This document shows, piece by piece, positions 44,916 through 55,291 of a DNA stretch of 64,000 bases; position 1 is the first letter of the stretch, and each line of letters begins with the position of its first letter. The DNA comes from Pseudomarimonas arenosa. Its GTDB lineage: Bacteria; Pseudomonadota; Gammaproteobacteria; Xanthomonadales; Xanthomonadaceae. A program made the position numbers and the translations under genes. The stretch is taken from NCBI RefSeq assembly GCF_014841215.1, contig NZ_JACYTR010000001.1, positions 62,001-126,000 of the forward strand. The letters are read 5' to 3'. Under the pieces are notes generated by a model. It did not search any database. It saw only the letters and a program-made list of their open reading frames with translations, and was not told the DNA's origin.

Positions 44916-45509
44916 ATGCGCCTCAACGACCGTGTTGCCGCCGTCGCAGCTCGTCTGCAAGGCCTGGCCGAATTCCCACGAGTGGAATCCAAGCGACTGC
45001 AACTGCGCGGCCCGGGAGAGGCTGACATCTCGCCCCTGTTCGATCTGTTTTCCGATCCTGAGGTGATGCGCTACTGGTCGCGCCCGGCGATGCGGCAACA
45101 CGCTGAGGCTAGCCACTACATCGCCGATATTCTCGGCGGATTCGCGCGCCGCGAGTTCATCAATTGGATCATTGCCGACCGACAGACCGATCAGATGTGC
45201 GGCACCTGCACCCTGTATGCGCTGGAAGTAAAGCATCTGCACTGCGCCGTCGGCTATGCCGTGCTGCCGCGCCTGCAGGGCCGCGGCTACGCGCAAGAAG
45301 CGGTGGCCGCGGCCTGCCGATTCGCCGAAGGAGTGCTCGGCTTCCACCGGGTCGAAGCCGATGTGCACCCCGATAACCTGGCCTCCAAACGGGTGCTGCT
45401 GGCCAACGGCTTCGTTTACGAGGGCCGGCTACGGCAGCGCTTCGTCAGCGCCGAGGAGATTCAGGATTCCGATGTGTTTGGCCGCGTGGCGCAGGACAGC
45501 TCGGGCTAG
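44916..45509 (+). CDS. GNAT-family N-acetyltransferase
   Basis: The 197-residue protein is a RimJ/RimL-like acetyltransferase (Acetyltransf_3). It has VESKRLQLRGPGEADISPLF, VMRYWSRPAM, the acetyl-CoA loop PRLQGRGYAQEAV, and FHRVEADVHPDNLASKRVL followed by GFVYEGRLRQRF, all typical. The substrate is unknown. It is divergent from pyk across 151 nt, where a small CATCCG-CAAT-CGGATG hairpin (44819–44834) is the only structure seen, and it converges on cysK with a 10-nt gap. Confidence 0.88.
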   Translation: MRLNDRVAAVAARLQGLAEFPRVESKRLQLRGPGEADISPLFDLFSDPEVMRYWSRPAMRQHAEASHYIADILGGFARREFINWIIADRQTDQMCGTCTLYALEVKHLHCAVGYAVLPRLQGRGYAQEAVAAACRFAEGVLGFHRVEADVHPDNLASKRVLLANGFVYEGRLRQRFVSAEEIQDSDVFGRVAQDSSG

Positions 45510-45519
45510 CCTGACTGCA

Positions 45520-46476
45520 TCAACCCTGCTCGGCCAGCCAGCCGTCATCAGAACCTTCATTCACGCCTTCGAACAGGAAGGTCGATAGATAGCGCTCGCC
45601 GGTATCCGGCAGCATGGCCAGAATGGTGCTGCCAGCCCGCGCCTTGGCCGCCACTTGCAGAGCCGCAGCGGCGGTGGCGCCGGCCGAGACACCGACGAAA
45701 ATCCCTTCTTCGGCAGCCAGCCGACGCGAGGTATCACGCGCCAACAGGTCATCGATCGGCAGAATCTCATCGGCGACCTCGCGGTTGAGCACCTCGGGCA
45801 CGAAATCAGGTGTCCAGCCCTGAATCTTGTGCGGCTGCCACTCCTTGCCGCTGAGCAAGGACGCCCCGGCGGGTTCACTGGCAATGATCTTCACTTCCGG
45901 CCGGGCCAGTCGCAGAACTTCACCGACACCGGTCAGGGTGCCGCCCGTGCCCCAGCCGGTGACAAAGTAATCAAGCGGCTTGCCGGCGAAATCGCGCAGG
46001 ATCTCGGCCGCAGTGGTGTTGCGATGGTAGGCCGGATTGGCCGGATTTTCGAACTGCCGGGCCAGGAACCAGCCATGTTTCTCAGCCAGCTCCTTGGCCT
46101 TGCGCACCATGCCCGAACCGCGCTCGGCGGCCGCGGTGAGAATCACCTTGGCACCGTACGCTCGCATCAGCTTGCGACGCTCGACAGAAAAGGTTTCGCT
46201 CATCACCGCCACGAAGGGATAACCGCGGGCGGCGCAGACCATGGCCAGCGCTACACCCGTGTTGCCTGAAGTGGCCTCGACCACGGTCTGCCCCGGCTTC
46301 AAGGTGCCGCGCTGCTCGGCGTCGAGAATGATGGCCAGGGCCAGGCGATCCTTCACCGATCCGCCTGGGTTGAACGACTCGACCTTGAACAACAGATTGA
46401 TTCCCTGAGGCGCCAGTCGACGCGTGCGCACCACCGGAGTGGAGCCAATGGTGTCGAGAATGCTGTCGTAAATCAT
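45520..46476 (-). CDS. cysK: Cysteine synthase (O-acetylserine sulfhydrylase)
   Basis: This PLP enzyme makes cysteine from O-acetylserine and sulfide. At 318 residues it fits CysK. The PLP lysine is in FNPGGSVKDRLALAI, the substrate loop is EATSGNTGVALAM, and the phosphate-cup glycines are in GWGTGGTLTGVGEV. EGIFVGVSAGATAAAAL closes the cofactor site. ATG 46476 has GGAG about 7 nt upstream. It lies 134 nt downstream of cysG on the same strand, with the sulfate-reduction genes nearby. Confidence 0.95.
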   Translation of the reverse strand: MIYDSILDTIGSTPVVRTRRLAPQGINLLFKVESFNPGGSVKDRLALAIILDAEQRGTLKPGQTVVEATSGNTGVALAMVCAARGYPFVAVMSETFSVERRKLMRAYGAKVILTAAAERGSGMVRKAKELAEKHGWFLARQFENPANPAYHRNTTAAEILRDFAGKPLDYFVTGWGTGGTLTGVGEVLRLARPEVKIIASEPAGASLLSGKEWQPHKIQGWTPDFVPEVLNREVADEILPIDDLLARDTSRRLAAEEGIFVGVSAGATAAAALQVAAKARAGSTILAMLPDTGERYLSTFLFEGVNEGSDDGWLAEQG

Positions 46477-46571
46477 GTCAGTCTCCGCAGGCGCGCCAGT
46501 TGCGCGCGATAAAGGATGAAATGGTCGATTCGCTCAGGGCGGCGCCCTGGCATGCTAGCGAGATCGCCGCG

Positions 46572-46606
46572 GGAAAGCACGGCGCGCCTGTCTGGAAAGC
46601 ACGGCG
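46572..46606. repeat. 13-bp direct repeat between cysG and cysK
   Basis: GGAAAGCACGGCG occurs twice (46572–46584 and 46594–46606), offset by 22 bp or two helical turns. It lies about 95–130 bp upstream of the cysK ATG, so it could be a regulator site for cysK (CysB is encoded nearby). This is a guess from position only. Confidence 0.45.
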
Positions 46607-46610
46607 TGGC

Positions 46611-48095
46611 TCAGGCCGCTGCCGGCCAACATCGCTCCATCGATGCTTCGCAACGAGCACGTTCAGCGTCTGGCAGTTGCAAGGGTGGCTGGCCGAACCA
46701 GTGCAGCGATGCGGCTAGCGAGGTCACCTCGCCGATCAACAGCAAGGCCGGTGAAACGACCTGATAGTGGGCCGCCAGCTCCGGCAGGGTCTGCAAACTG
46801 CCGACCAGCACCCGCTGTTCGGGCCGCGAGCCATTCTCGATCAAGGCTACCGGCGTGGTCGCGGCACGCCCATGCTCGATCAGGCGCTGACGGAAGGTGC
46901 TCAGACCCTGCACCCCCATGTACACCGCCAAGGTTTGTCGCTCCAGGGCCAACGCCTGCCAATCCAGGGTGTCAAGCGAATCACGGCAATGTGCCGTGAC
47001 GATACGCAAGCTCTGCGCGTGATCGCGATGGGTCAACGGAATGCCGGCATAGGCGGCGCAGGCCAGAGCGGCGGTGATACCGGGAACCACCTCGTAGTCG
47101 ATGCCATGGGCGCGCAGGAATTCCAGTTCTTCGCCGCCACGGCCGAATACGAACGGATCGCCGCCCTTCAATCGAACCACATGCTTTCCCTCACGCGCAT
47201 GCTCCAGCATCAGCTGGTGAATTTGCTCCTGGGTGGTGTGATGGGTACCGGCCTGCTTGCCGGTTTCGATCCGCTCTGCATCGCGCCGCGCCATCGCCAG
47301 CACCGCCGCCGGCACCAGCCGGTCGTGCAGAATGATGTCGGCCTGCTGCAGCCGACGAACTGCCTGCACGGTCAGCAGGCCAGGGTCACCGGGCCCGGCG
47401 CCGACGATCGATACCCAGCCGCGCGGGGCCTGCTGCGCTGCCTGGAGGGCAGATTCCAGGGTCGCATCAGCCTGTTCAGTCGACAGGGCCTGCAGCCGCC
47501 GCGCCAAGGGCCCACGCAACAGGCGGTCAATCCAACCGCGACGCGCCGACAGTTCCGGCAGGTGCTGACGAATGCGGTCGCGCCAGCGATGCAGCAAGCT
47601 GGCAAGCGGACCCAGGCCATCATCCAGCAGACGCTCGATCTGCTCGCGCACCATGCGTGCCAGCACCGGCGCGGTACCGCCGCTGGAAATGGCGATCTGC
47701 AAAGGCGCGCGATCGACCACCGCGGGCGATTGGAAGCTGGACAAGCGACTGACATCGACGACATTGCACAGCACTTGCCGCCGCTCGGCCTCGTCGGCCA
47801 CTAGACGGTTCAGCACTTCATCATTGGTGGCCACCACCACCAGCCAGGCACCCTCCAAGTGGCGCGGCTCAAAGGCGGTCGACCGCCACTGCGCCTGGCC
47901 GCTCAGGACCCAGCCCTGAGCACGTTCACCCAAGGCCTGCGCCACGATGTCGACCCGCGCCCCGGCCATCAGCAAGGGTTCTATCTTGCGCGCGCCGACG
48001 CTGCCGGCGCCCACCACCAGCACACGACGGCCGCGCAGATCGGCAAACAGGGGAAATAAGCGAGGCGGCGCCTCTTGGCTCAGAATCTGGCTCAT
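46611..48095 (-). CDS. cysG: Siroheme synthase CysG (trifunctional)
   Basis: CysG converts uroporphyrinogen III to siroheme, the cofactor of the sulfite reductase CysI encoded nearby. The 494-residue protein has an N-terminal dehydrogenase/ferrochelatase module ([20 protein letters not shown]; then dimerisation region to about 215) and a C-terminal SUMT methyltransferase module ([57 protein letters not shown]). ATG 48095 has AAGGTGGC upstream. It is divergent from cysB across 187 nt. Confidence 0.96.
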   Translation of the reverse strand: MSQILSQEAPPRLFPLFADLRGRRVLVVGAGSVGARKIEPLLMAGARVDIVAQALGERAQGWVLSGQAQWRSTAFEPRHLEGAWLVVVATNDEVLNRLVADEAERRQVLCNVVDVSRLSSFQSPAVVDRAPLQIAISSGGTAPVLARMVREQIERLLDDGLGPLASLLHRWRDRIRQHLPELSARRGWIDRLLRGPLARRLQALSTEQADATLESALQAAQQAPRGWVSIVGAGPGDPGLLTVQAVRRLQQADIILHDRLVPAAVLAMARRDAERIETGKQAGTHHTTQEQIHQLMLEHAREGKHVVRLKGGDPFVFGRGGEELEFLRAHGIDYEVVPGITAALACAAYAGIPLTHRDHAQSLRIVTAHCRDSLDTLDWQALALERQTLAVYMGVQGLSTFRQRLIEHGRAATTPVALIENGSRPEQRVLVGSLQTLPELAAHYQVVSPALLLIGEVTSLAASLHWFGQPPLQLPDAERARCEASMERCWPAAA

Positions 48096-48147
48096 GTCGC
48101 CACCTTAGCCAGCGCACCACGACGGCCCAAATTCCCGCACTGAGTTT

Positions 48148-48169
48148 GCTTATGTCGGCCGCTTATGTC
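48148..48169. promoter_or_regulatory. Direct repeat in the cysG–cysB divergent region
   Basis: GCTTATGTC occurs at 48148–48156 and 48161–48169, a 13-bp offset. A perfect 7-bp dyad CACCGCT-GCC-AGCGGTG lies at 48212–48228. Both are between the divergent starts of cysG and cysB, where an autoregulating LysR protein would bind. CysB binding is inferred only from location. Confidence 0.35.
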
Positions 48170-48282
48170 CTCGATGGTGCAATCATGCTGCGTTGCAGCA
48201 ATACTGTCCGACACCGCTGCCAGCGGTGGACGCCTGCTCGCGCATGCTCTAGCGTTCCCTCTTCGCTCAGCTCCTCACGACC

Positions 48283-49251
48283 ATGACGCTAACCCAGCTT
48301 CGCTACCTCGTTGCCATTGCGGACTGCGGCCTCAATATCACCGCCGCCGCTGAGCGCGTGCATGCCACCCAGCCCGGACTTTCCAAGCAGCTCAAGCAGC
48401 TGGAAGAGGAGCTGGGCTTCCTGCTGTTCTCGCGTCGCGGCCGCTCGCTGGGCTCGGTCACGCCGGCCGGCCAGCAGGTATTGGAACGCGCCCGCACCAT
48501 TGTTTCGGAAGCCGACAATATCCGCGCCTTCGCCGCCAACCAGCGACGCGAGGTGCAGGGTGAACTCACCGTTATCACCACCCATACCCAGGCCCGCTTC
48601 GTCTTGCCGACCGCCATCACCGATGTGGTGCGCAGCTATCCCGAAGTCAGTGTGCACTTGCAGCCGGTGGGCGAGAGCGACGTGCTGGATATCCTCGCCC
48701 GCGGCGATGCCGACCTGGCGATCACCTCCACAGCCGGCCCGGTGCCGGAAGGTGGGCTGGCGTTGCCGCTGTTTCGCTGGCGCCGAGTGGTGTTGGTGCC
48801 CAGGCGACATCCGCTGGCTGCCTTGCGCAAGCCAACCCTAGCCGACCTCAGCGCCCACCCGCTGCTCAGCTACGAGTCTTCCACTCGCGCCGAGTCTTCC
48901 CTGCGGCGCGCCTTCGAGGCCGAAGGACTTAGCCTGCAGTTGGCACTGACCGCACGTGAGGCGGATCTGATCAAGACCTATGTCCGAGCCGGACTCGGCG
49001 TTGGTCTGCTGGCCGAGATGGCTGTCCTCGGCGAGGATGAGGCCGACCTGGTTGCCCTGCCGGCGCCCGACGCCATTCCCGAGTGCACTACCTGGGCCGT
49101 GCTACCTCGGGAGCGCGTACTGCGTGACTACACCCTCGACCTGGTGCGCGCCATCGCCCCGCAACTCGATCGGCGCGATGTCCGCCAGGCGCTGGAACTC
49201 AATGCTGAGCACCAGTGGCCGGCGGCACCGTCCTGGAGTGGCAACGACTGA
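48283..49251 (+). CDS. cysB: LysR-type regulator CysB
   Basis: CysB activates sulfate-assimilation genes with N-acetylserine as inducer. The 322-residue protein has an N-terminal winged helix (MTLTQLRYLVAIADCGLNIT, then ERVHATQPGLSKQLKQLEEE) and a sulfate/inducer-binding domain with TVITTHTQARFVLP, a stretch distinctive of CysB and Cbl. TWAVLPRERVLRDYTLDLV ends the domain. ATG 48283 is the first methionine. It is flanked by cysG (divergent) and a diguanylate cyclase gene (convergent, 36-nt gap). Confidence 0.93.
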   Translation: MTLTQLRYLVAIADCGLNITAAAERVHATQPGLSKQLKQLEEELGFLLFSRRGRSLGSVTPAGQQVLERARTIVSEADNIRAFAANQRREVQGELTVITTHTQARFVLPTAITDVVRSYPEVSVHLQPVGESDVLDILARGDADLAITSTAGPVPEGGLALPLFRWRRVVLVPRRHPLAALRKPTLADLSAHPLLSYESSTRAESSLRRAFEAEGLSLQLALTAREADLIKTYVRAGLGVGLLAEMAVLGEDEADLVALPAPDAIPECTTWAVLPRERVLRDYTLDLVRAIAPQLDRRDVRQALELNAEHQWPAAPSWSGND

Positions 49252-49287
49252 TTCTGCGCGATCGTAACGACTGAGTTCTGACTGCGG

Positions 49288-50703
49288 CTAGGACTGATCG
49301 AGGTTGACCAGATCGAATTGCTTGCTGGCTGCACCGGCCGCGTCTTGTGCAGGAGCCTTCTTGCCCGCCTTGGCGCGATACATCGCCATGTCCGCCTCGC
49401 GCAACAGTGAGTCTATCGCTGCATGCGGCGGCTGGCTGCAGGCAAGTCCGATGCTCGGGCGGACGGTCAATCGATGCCCGGCAATCTCGAACGGCGCTTC
49501 AAAGGCTTCCCGGGTCCGCTGAACAATCACTTCCGCCTGCTGTGCCGAAGCCCCCTCCAGCACGGTCACAAATTCGTCGCCACCGAGCCGCGCCACCGTA
49601 TCGGCATCGCGGACCAAGGCCAACAGACGCGCACCGGCCTGCTTGAGCAACTGATCGCCCGCCTCATGACCGAATCGATCATTCACCGACTTGAAGTCAT
49701 CGAGATCGAGCAGTAGCAGACTCAGGCATTGACCATGGCGTCGCACCCGAGCGACCGCGCCGCTCAGGCGATCCTCCAGCAGCTGCCGATTGGCCAGCCC
49801 GGTCAGCGGGTCATGGAACGCCATCGTTGTCAGCTTAGCCGATAGTTCAACCGACTGCAGGGTGCCGACTACCATCTTGGCCATCAGCCTCAGACCGAGT
49901 TCGAAGTCCTCGGTCCAGTCGATACTGCCACGCACGGCATCGAACCCGACAAATCCCCATAACCCGCCCGAAGTCAGCATCGGCGCCAGCACGATCGAAC
50001 GGATGCCTTCGCGCTCGAATTCGGTGCGCTCGGCCACCGCCTCCGGTGGTAGCTGGTCGACCCGCGGCACATGAATCGAACGCCCCTCCAGGAAGCGCTG
50101 CATCAGCCAGGGAAAGGTCTCGACCGGCACTTCCTGCAGATTGGCTGCTTCGCGACTGATGCCGCTGGCCACCCACTCATGGGTATTGCTCATCGTCGCG
50201 CCATCGGCCGAGATACGAAACAGATAGGCCCGGTCGACACCAAAGAACTGCCCGACCTGACCCAGACACCATTCGATGCAGGTGTCCAGGGTGGCGCTGT
50301 CGGCACGCATCAAGGCGGCCGAGATACTGACGATGCTGCGCTCGAATTCGATCCGCCGCTTCAGCGCACGCTCTGAGCGCTGACGGGCCGTCATATCATC
50401 CAGTTGCAAGAGGCGCAGCGTGACCCCATCCAAGGCCAGATCAACGGCGACAAAGCTGAAGATCCGCTCGTGGCCGTCCGCGCTCACGCGAAACTCGCCG
50501 CGCTGGCCGGCCGCCGCTTGTCGCACCTGCGGCGGTATCGGCGGCACCTCATGTTCATCGCAGGCCAGCAACGCCGACGCGCTTGGATTGCAGTACAGCA
50601 GCTCACCCTGCGTATCGCAGATCAACATCGGTAGCGGCGCCGCGGCCAGAACGGCCAGGGCGGTCGCGTTCAGGCTAGAACCACTCGCTTCCCGGTCACA
50701 CAC
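49288..50703 (-). CDS. PAS–GAF–GGDEF diguanylate cyclase
   Basis: The 471-residue protein likely makes c-di-GMP. It has a PAS-like N-terminus (APLPMLICDTQGELLYCNPS, residues about 20–110), a GAF domain (about 130–290; FFGVDRAYLFRISAD, SIVLAPMLTSGGLWGFVGFD), then a GGDEF domain from AFHDPLTGLANRQLLEDRLS. The active site ARLGGDEF is intact and the inhibitory RxxD site (RDAD) sits five residues before it, so product inhibition is likely. The frame opens at TTG 50751, but GTG 50703 has GGAGGG about 9 nt upstream. It interrupts the cys block between cysB and cysH; a role in sulfur metabolism is not shown. Confidence 0.9.
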   Translation of the reverse strand: MCDREASGSSLNATALAVLAAAPLPMLICDTQGELLYCNPSASALLACDEHEVPPIPPQVRQAAAGQRGEFRVSADGHERIFSFVAVDLALDGVTLRLLQLDDMTARQRSERALKRRIEFERSIVSISAALMRADSATLDTCIEWCLGQVGQFFGVDRAYLFRISADGATMSNTHEWVASGISREAANLQEVPVETFPWLMQRFLEGRSIHVPRVDQLPPEAVAERTEFEREGIRSIVLAPMLTSGGLWGFVGFDAVRGSIDWTEDFELGLRLMAKMVVGTLQSVELSAKLTTMAFHDPLTGLANRQLLEDRLSGAVARVRRHGQCLSLLLLDLDDFKSVNDRFGHEAGDQLLKQAGARLLALVRDADTVARLGGDEFVTVLEGASAQQAEVIVQRTREAFEAPFEIAGHRLTVRPSIGLACSQPPHAAIDSLLREADMAMYRAKAGKKAPAQDAAGAASKQFDLVNLDQS

Positions 50704-50872
50704 GTCAGCCCGCCCCTCCGGCGACTTTCGCTGGCCGCAGTCTGACCGCAAGTGCAGGCGGTCGCAAGCGAATCCCGACGATCCCGACAGACGGTGGTCT
50801 GCGCTTCAATCAAGGTGCAGCGAGAGTCGCGATACCCTACCTGGCCCGATGGCCATGGCCGGTGCACTCAAT

Positions 50873-51631
50873 TCAGGCGTCCAGATGAATGCCGCATTCG
50901 CGCTTCAGGCCGAAGAATCGGGTGTCCTCCTCACGCATGCCCGGTTCCCAACGCCGCGTGGTGTGGACATCGCCAATCGACACATAGCCTTTGTCCCACA
51001 GCGGGTGATAAGGCAGATCATGCTGGCTGAGGTAGCGTCCGACCTCCCGATCGCCCCAGTCGGCAATCGGATGCACCTTCCAGCGGCCATGCTTGAAATC
51101 CGCTATCGGCGTGTGCTGACGGCTCTCAGACTGCTGCCGTCGCAATCCCGAGAACCAGGTGCCCGCACCGAGTTCGCGCAGCGCACGCTGCATCGGCTCA
51201 ACCTTGCGCAGCTGGTTGTAACGGTCGATACCTTCGATGCCCTGCTCCCACAGACGACCGTAGCGCGCTTCCATCCAGGCACGACTCAAGGGGGAACGAT
51301 ACACATGCAGGTTCAGCGACAGCCGCTCGGCCAACTGATCGACGAACTGATAGGTCTCGGCAAACAGATAGCCGGTGTCGATCAATACCACCGGAATCCC
51401 CGGCTTGGCCTGGTTCAACATATGCAAGGACACCGCCGCCTGCGCGCCAAAGCTGCTGGAAAGCACATGGGCACCGGGGCAATGCTGCAGCGCCCAGTCG
51501 ATCCGCTGCTCGGCTGACGATCGCTCAAGGAACCGGTTGAGTTCGGAAAGACCCTTGGCATCCGGTGCCTCCACGCCCGACGCCTCCACAGACTGCAGAA
51601 CCGAGCTGGGCATATCGTTCGAGTTGCTCAT
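50873..51631 (-). CDS. cysH: Phosphoadenosine phosphosulfate (PAPS) reductase
   Basis: CysH reduces PAPS to sulfite with thioredoxin. The 252-residue protein has the PAPS-binding loop [17 protein letters not shown] and [14 protein letters not shown], and ends with the catalytic cysteine in [10 protein letters not shown]. The extra cysteine pairs that bind an iron-sulfur cluster in APS reductases are absent, so PAPS is the predicted substrate. ATG 51631 overlaps the cysI stop by 4 nt, making cysJ–cysI–cysH a coupled run. Confidence 0.95.
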   Translation of the reverse strand: MSNSNDMPSSVLQSVEASGVEAPDAKGLSELNRFLERSSAEQRIDWALQHCPGAHVLSSSFGAQAAVSLHMLNQAKPGIPVVLIDTGYLFAETYQFVDQLAERLSLNLHVYRSPLSRAWMEARYGRLWEQGIEGIDRYNQLRKVEPMQRALRELGAGTWFSGLRRQQSESRQHTPIADFKHGRWKVHPIADWGDREVGRYLSQHDLPYHPLWDKGYVSIGDVHTTRRWEPGMREEDTRFFGLKRECGIHLDA

Positions 51632-53310
51632 GCTGCCACCAGCTGACTGGCAATCTGGCGCGGATTGGCGGCCACCAATCCGGCACGTAGCAAGAAGTCA
51701 CCGAAGCCCTCGCCCTGATCGCGTTCGGCGGCGTAGCGGGCAAACATCGGTTGCAGGGTTGCCAGCACTTCCTCTTCGTCGATGTTCTCGCGGTGCAGCT
51801 GGTTCAGCCGCTGACCGCGGGCGTCGCCTCCCAGCAGCAGGTTGTAGCGCCCGGGGGCCTTGCCGACCAGGGCAATCTCGGCCAGGTACGGACGCGAGCA
51901 GCCATTCGGGCAGCCACTGATCCGAAACACGATCGGCGCCTCGCTAAGGGCATGTTGCGCCAGCAACACCTCCAGCTTGCGCACGATCTCTGGCAGGTAG
52001 CGCTCGGCCTCGGCCATTGCCAGACCGCAGGTCGGCAGCGCTACGCAGGCGATTGCCTTGCGCGCCAGCTGACTCTGTCGACGATCGCCGTCGAGACCAT
52101 GCTTCTTCACCAGCAGTTCAATCCGCGCCTTCTGCCTCGGCGAAATGTCCGCCACAACAACGTTCTGATTCGGTGTGAGGCGAAAATGGCCTCGATGCAC
52201 ACGGGCAATCTCGCGCAGGCCCAACAGGCGGCTGGCCTCCGCCGTATCGGCCACGCGCCCGGCCGGTATGCGTAGGGTCAAGTGCCAGTGACCGTTGTCA
52301 CCCTCGACCCAACCGAAGCGATCGCCGTTGTGCTCAAACTTGAACGGGCGCGCCGCGGCCAGGGCGAAGCCTGCGCGCTTCTCCACGTCCGCCCGGAACG
52401 CCGCCAGCCCTACCGTTTCGATGGTGTACTTGAGCCGCGCCCGCTTGCGTACGGCACGATTGCCCAGATCGCGTTGCGCGGTGACTACCGCCTCCGCCAC
52501 CGCCTTGACCTGATCACGACTGACAAAGCCAAGCACCTGAGCCAGCAGCGGATAGGTCTCGGGGTCACCATGGGTACTACCCATGCCGCCACCCACGGTG
52601 AGGTTGTAACCGGCGACTTCACCGCCCTCTTCGATCGCAATGAAGCCGAGATCGTGGGCCAGCACATCGACATCGTTCAGCGGCGGGATGGCGAACGCTG
52701 TCTTGAACTTGCGCGGCAGATAGCTCTGGCCGTAGATCGGTTCGTCCTCGCTGCCGGCGACCTGCTCTTCGTCGAGCCAGATCTCGTAGTAGGCGCGCGT
52801 GTTCGGCAGCAGATGTTCACTGACCGCGGCCGCATCTTCATTCACCGCAGCATGCAGCCGACTCAACTCGGGGTTGGCGCCGACCATGACATTGCGATTG
52901 ACGTCGCCGCAGGCAGCCAGGGTATCGATCAAGGCCTGGTTGATGGCCTGCATGGTCGGCTTCAGCGCGCGCTTGATCACACCATGAAACTGAAACGCCT
53001 GTCGGGTGGTCACTCGCAGTGTGCCGTTGGCGAAACGGGTGGCGATGGCATCGAGTTTGAGCCACTGCTCAGGGCTGACCACTCCGCCCGGGGTGCGGGT
53101 GCGAATCATGAAGCTGTATGCCGGCTCAAGCTTCTGTTTGCGGCGCTCTTCACGCAGATCGCGATCGTCCTGCTGGTAACTGCCATGAAACTTGATCAGC
53201 ACCTGATCGGATTCGGCAATGGCGCCGGTCACCGGGTCATTCAGGCTCTCGACCAGGGTGCCGCGCAGCGCCCGGCTGCCGCGTTTGATGTCTTCGACAT
53301 TACCGGCCAT
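51628..53310 (-). CDS. cysI: Sulfite reductase hemoprotein beta subunit
   Basis: CysI reduces sulfite to sulfide on a coupled siroheme–[4Fe-4S] centre. The 560-residue protein (E. coli 570) shows the four cluster cysteines in [18 protein letters not shown] and [13 protein letters not shown], and sulfite-binding Arg/Lys stretches ([15 protein letters not shown]). ATG 53310 shares one base with the cysJ stop. Its siroheme comes from CysG encoded nearby. Confidence 0.97.
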   Translation of the reverse strand: MAGNVEDIKRGSRALRGTLVESLNDPVTGAIAESDQVLIKFHGSYQQDDRDLREERRKQKLEPAYSFMIRTRTPGGVVSPEQWLKLDAIATRFANGTLRVTTRQAFQFHGVIKRALKPTMQAINQALIDTLAACGDVNRNVMVGANPELSRLHAAVNEDAAAVSEHLLPNTRAYYEIWLDEEQVAGSEDEPIYGQSYLPRKFKTAFAIPPLNDVDVLAHDLGFIAIEEGGEVAGYNLTVGGGMGSTHGDPETYPLLAQVLGFVSRDQVKAVAEAVVTAQRDLGNRAVRKRARLKYTIETVGLAAFRADVEKRAGFALAAARPFKFEHNGDRFGWVEGDNGHWHLTLRIPAGRVADTAEASRLLGLREIARVHRGHFRLTPNQNVVVADISPRQKARIELLVKKHGLDGDRRQSQLARKAIACVALPTCGLAMAEAERYLPEIVRKLEVLLAQHALSEAPIVFRISGCPNGCSRPYLAEIALVGKAPGRYNLLLGGDARGQRLNQLHRENIDEEEVLATLQPMFARYAAERDQGEGFGDFLLRAGLVAANPRQIASQLVAA

Positions 53311-55148
53311 CAGTACACATCCTTGTGATAACGCCCTGCCTGCTGCAGCTGGCGCAGATAATCGTCGGCCGCGTCAGGGCTGCGGCCGCCGTGGTCGATC
53401 AGCACATCACGCAGCGCCTGATGCACGTCCTTGCCCATGGCGATCGCGCCACAGATGTACAGATGTGCGCCCGATTCCAGCCAGGCGTACAGCTCGCGGC
53501 CTTGTTCGCGCAGGCGGCGCTGCACATAGATTCGCTCGGCCTGGTCTCGCGAGAAGGCCAGATCGATCTTCTGCAGGTGACCGCGCTGACGTGCCTGCAG
53601 CCACTCGGCCTGATAGAGGAAATCGCTGGCAAAACGCTGCGCGCCGAACACCAGCCAGTGGCGACCTGAGCCGCCATCAGCCACCCGCTGCTGCAGAAAG
53701 CCGCGATACGGAGCGATACCGGTGCCGGCACCGATCATGATCAGATCACGTTGTCCATCGGCCGGCAGACGAAAGCGCTCATTGGCTTCGATGAAGACTT
53801 TCAGCTTCTGGCCTTCTTCGCTGCGCGCCAGATGGCTGGACGCCGCGCCAAGGTGAATCCGGTCGCCCAGGGCATAGCGCAGCACATCGACGGTCAAATG
53901 CGCTTCTTCGCCGACCTCAGCACGACTGGACGCGATCGAATAGAGGCGCGGCGTCATCGGCCGCAGGCTCTGAACCAGTGATTCCGCCGTCCACTCAGCC
54001 GGCCAACGGTGCAGAGCATCGATCAATGGTGTCTGTGCCACCAATTGGGCGGCCTTGTCGTTGTCGGCCAGCAGGGCGCGCAAGTGGTGATCATCGCGAC
54101 GCTCGGCCAAGGCGCTGAACACGCTACGGGCGCCGCGGGTGATCTCGCGTTGCTGACTCAACCACTCGCTCAACAAGCGTTTCTTGCCGCCCACCTCAAC
54201 CTCGGTGGCGCCATCCAACGCAGTAGCTTCAAGCACGGCAGCGACCAAGGAGGGCGGATTGTCTGCCCACACACCCAACGCGTCGCCCGGTTCATAGCTC
54301 AGGCCACTGCCAGCCAGATCCAGCTCGATGTGCCGCACATCCTTTTCACTGTCGCGTCCGCTGATGCGTTGCTGCGCCAGCAGTTCAGCAGCGAAGGGAT
54401 TGTCGCGACCATAGGCGCTGCTCGCCACCGCACGACGCAGCGGCGTCACCGTGGCCTTGGTCGGCGCGCTGCTCTGCGTGCTGTTCAGCTCGCGCAACTT
54501 CTGCAGCAGACCGGCGCGCCAAGGCGCGGCCACGGTCTCGATGTCGATATCGGCGTCGGCCCGGTCATTCAATCGCTTGGCGCCAAGGGCCAGCAGTCGA
54601 GCGTCAATCTGCTTGCCGATCTCGCAGAACTTGGCGTAGCTGGAGTCGCCGAGACCGAGCACGCTGAACTGCAGCTGCTTCAGCTCGGGGGCGCGACGTC
54701 CAAGCAGGAATTCGACAAAACCCTGGGCGTCATCGGGTGGGTCGCCTTCGCCCTGGGTACTGATCACCACGCTGAGCAGGCGCTCATCCTTCAGCTCGCG
54801 CAGCGGATAGGCATCGGCGCGCAGCAGTCGCACACTGAGCCCGGCTGCTTCGGCATCGGCGGCCAGGGCCTCTGCCGCACGCTTGGCATTGCCGGTCTGA
54901 CTGCCGTAGATCACGGTCAGCCGTTGGCTGGGCACCGCCTCGCTGACGGCCGACGGCTCGGCAACCGCTGCCGGCAACGGCAGGCCGGCAGCCGCGGTTC
55001 CACGTGCATGGGCCAAGCCGGCAGCATAGCCCGACAGCCACCACAGAGCGGTCGGTTCTAGACCAGCCACGGCACGCGACAGGGCTTCAGCGTTCTCGGC
55101 CGGCAACAGTTCGGGCAATCGAGGCAGGGCAGACATGGCGCGTCCCAT
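53310..55148 (-). CDS. cysJ: Sulfite reductase flavoprotein alpha subunit
   Basis: CysJ passes electrons from NADPH through FAD and FMN to CysI. The 612 residues (E. coli 599) contain an N-terminal hydrophobic/Ala-rich segment, a flavodoxin domain ([39 protein letters not shown]), an FAD-binding domain (RLYSIASS) and an NADPH domain ([18 protein letters not shown]) ending in YHKDVY, the usual C-terminus. ATG 55148 is used; ATG 55136 ([11 protein letters not shown]), preceded by GGGA, is equally possible. It heads cysJIH and is divergent from metF. Confidence 0.96.
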   Translation of the reverse strand: MGRAMSALPRLPELLPAENAEALSRAVAGLEPTALWWLSGYAAGLAHARGTAAAGLPLPAAVAEPSAVSEAVPSQRLTVIYGSQTGNAKRAAEALAADAEAAGLSVRLLRADAYPLRELKDERLLSVVISTQGEGDPPDDAQGFVEFLLGRRAPELKQLQFSVLGLGDSSYAKFCEIGKQIDARLLALGAKRLNDRADADIDIETVAAPWRAGLLQKLRELNSTQSSAPTKATVTPLRRAVASSAYGRDNPFAAELLAQQRISGRDSEKDVRHIELDLAGSGLSYEPGDALGVWADNPPSLVAAVLEATALDGATEVEVGGKKRLLSEWLSQQREITRGARSVFSALAERRDDHHLRALLADNDKAAQLVAQTPLIDALHRWPAEWTAESLVQSLRPMTPRLYSIASSRAEVGEEAHLTVDVLRYALGDRIHLGAASSHLARSEEGQKLKVFIEANERFRLPADGQRDLIMIGAGTGIAPYRGFLQQRVADGGSGRHWLVFGAQRFASDFLYQAEWLQARQRGHLQKIDLAFSRDQAERIYVQRRLREQGRELYAWLESGAHLYICGAIAMGKDVHQALRDVLIDHGGRSPDAADDYLRQLQQAGRYHKDVY

Positions 55149-55185
55149 GATCGGAATGCAGCGATCTTCCGCCCGTACTGCCCCT

Positions 55186-55207
55186 TAACGGAAAGAACCA
55201 GCCGTTA
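55186..55207. promoter_or_regulatory. Inverted repeat between cysJ and metF
   Basis: TAACGG (55186–55191) and CCGTTA (55202–55207) form an inverted repeat with a 10-nt spacer, about 40–60 bp upstream of cysJ. The size and symmetry fit a LysR-type site (CysB for cysJ, MetR for metF), but the sequence matches neither enterobacterial consensus well. Confidence 0.4.
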
Positions 55208-55291
55208 TCGAGTCATGCGGCGCGGACACCTTCTATCGCTTTATCCGCACAAAGAGATATGCTGAACCCTCGCCCGAGACCATCTCCTGTC

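Noticed and set aside
52282-53328. 348-codon plus-strand open frame across cysI
   Set aside because: Antisense to cysI, which has all four cluster cysteines; no recognisable family in the shadow.
54009-55061. 350-codon plus-strand open frame across cysJ
   Set aside because: Antisense shadow of the flavodoxin/FAD domains of cysJ.
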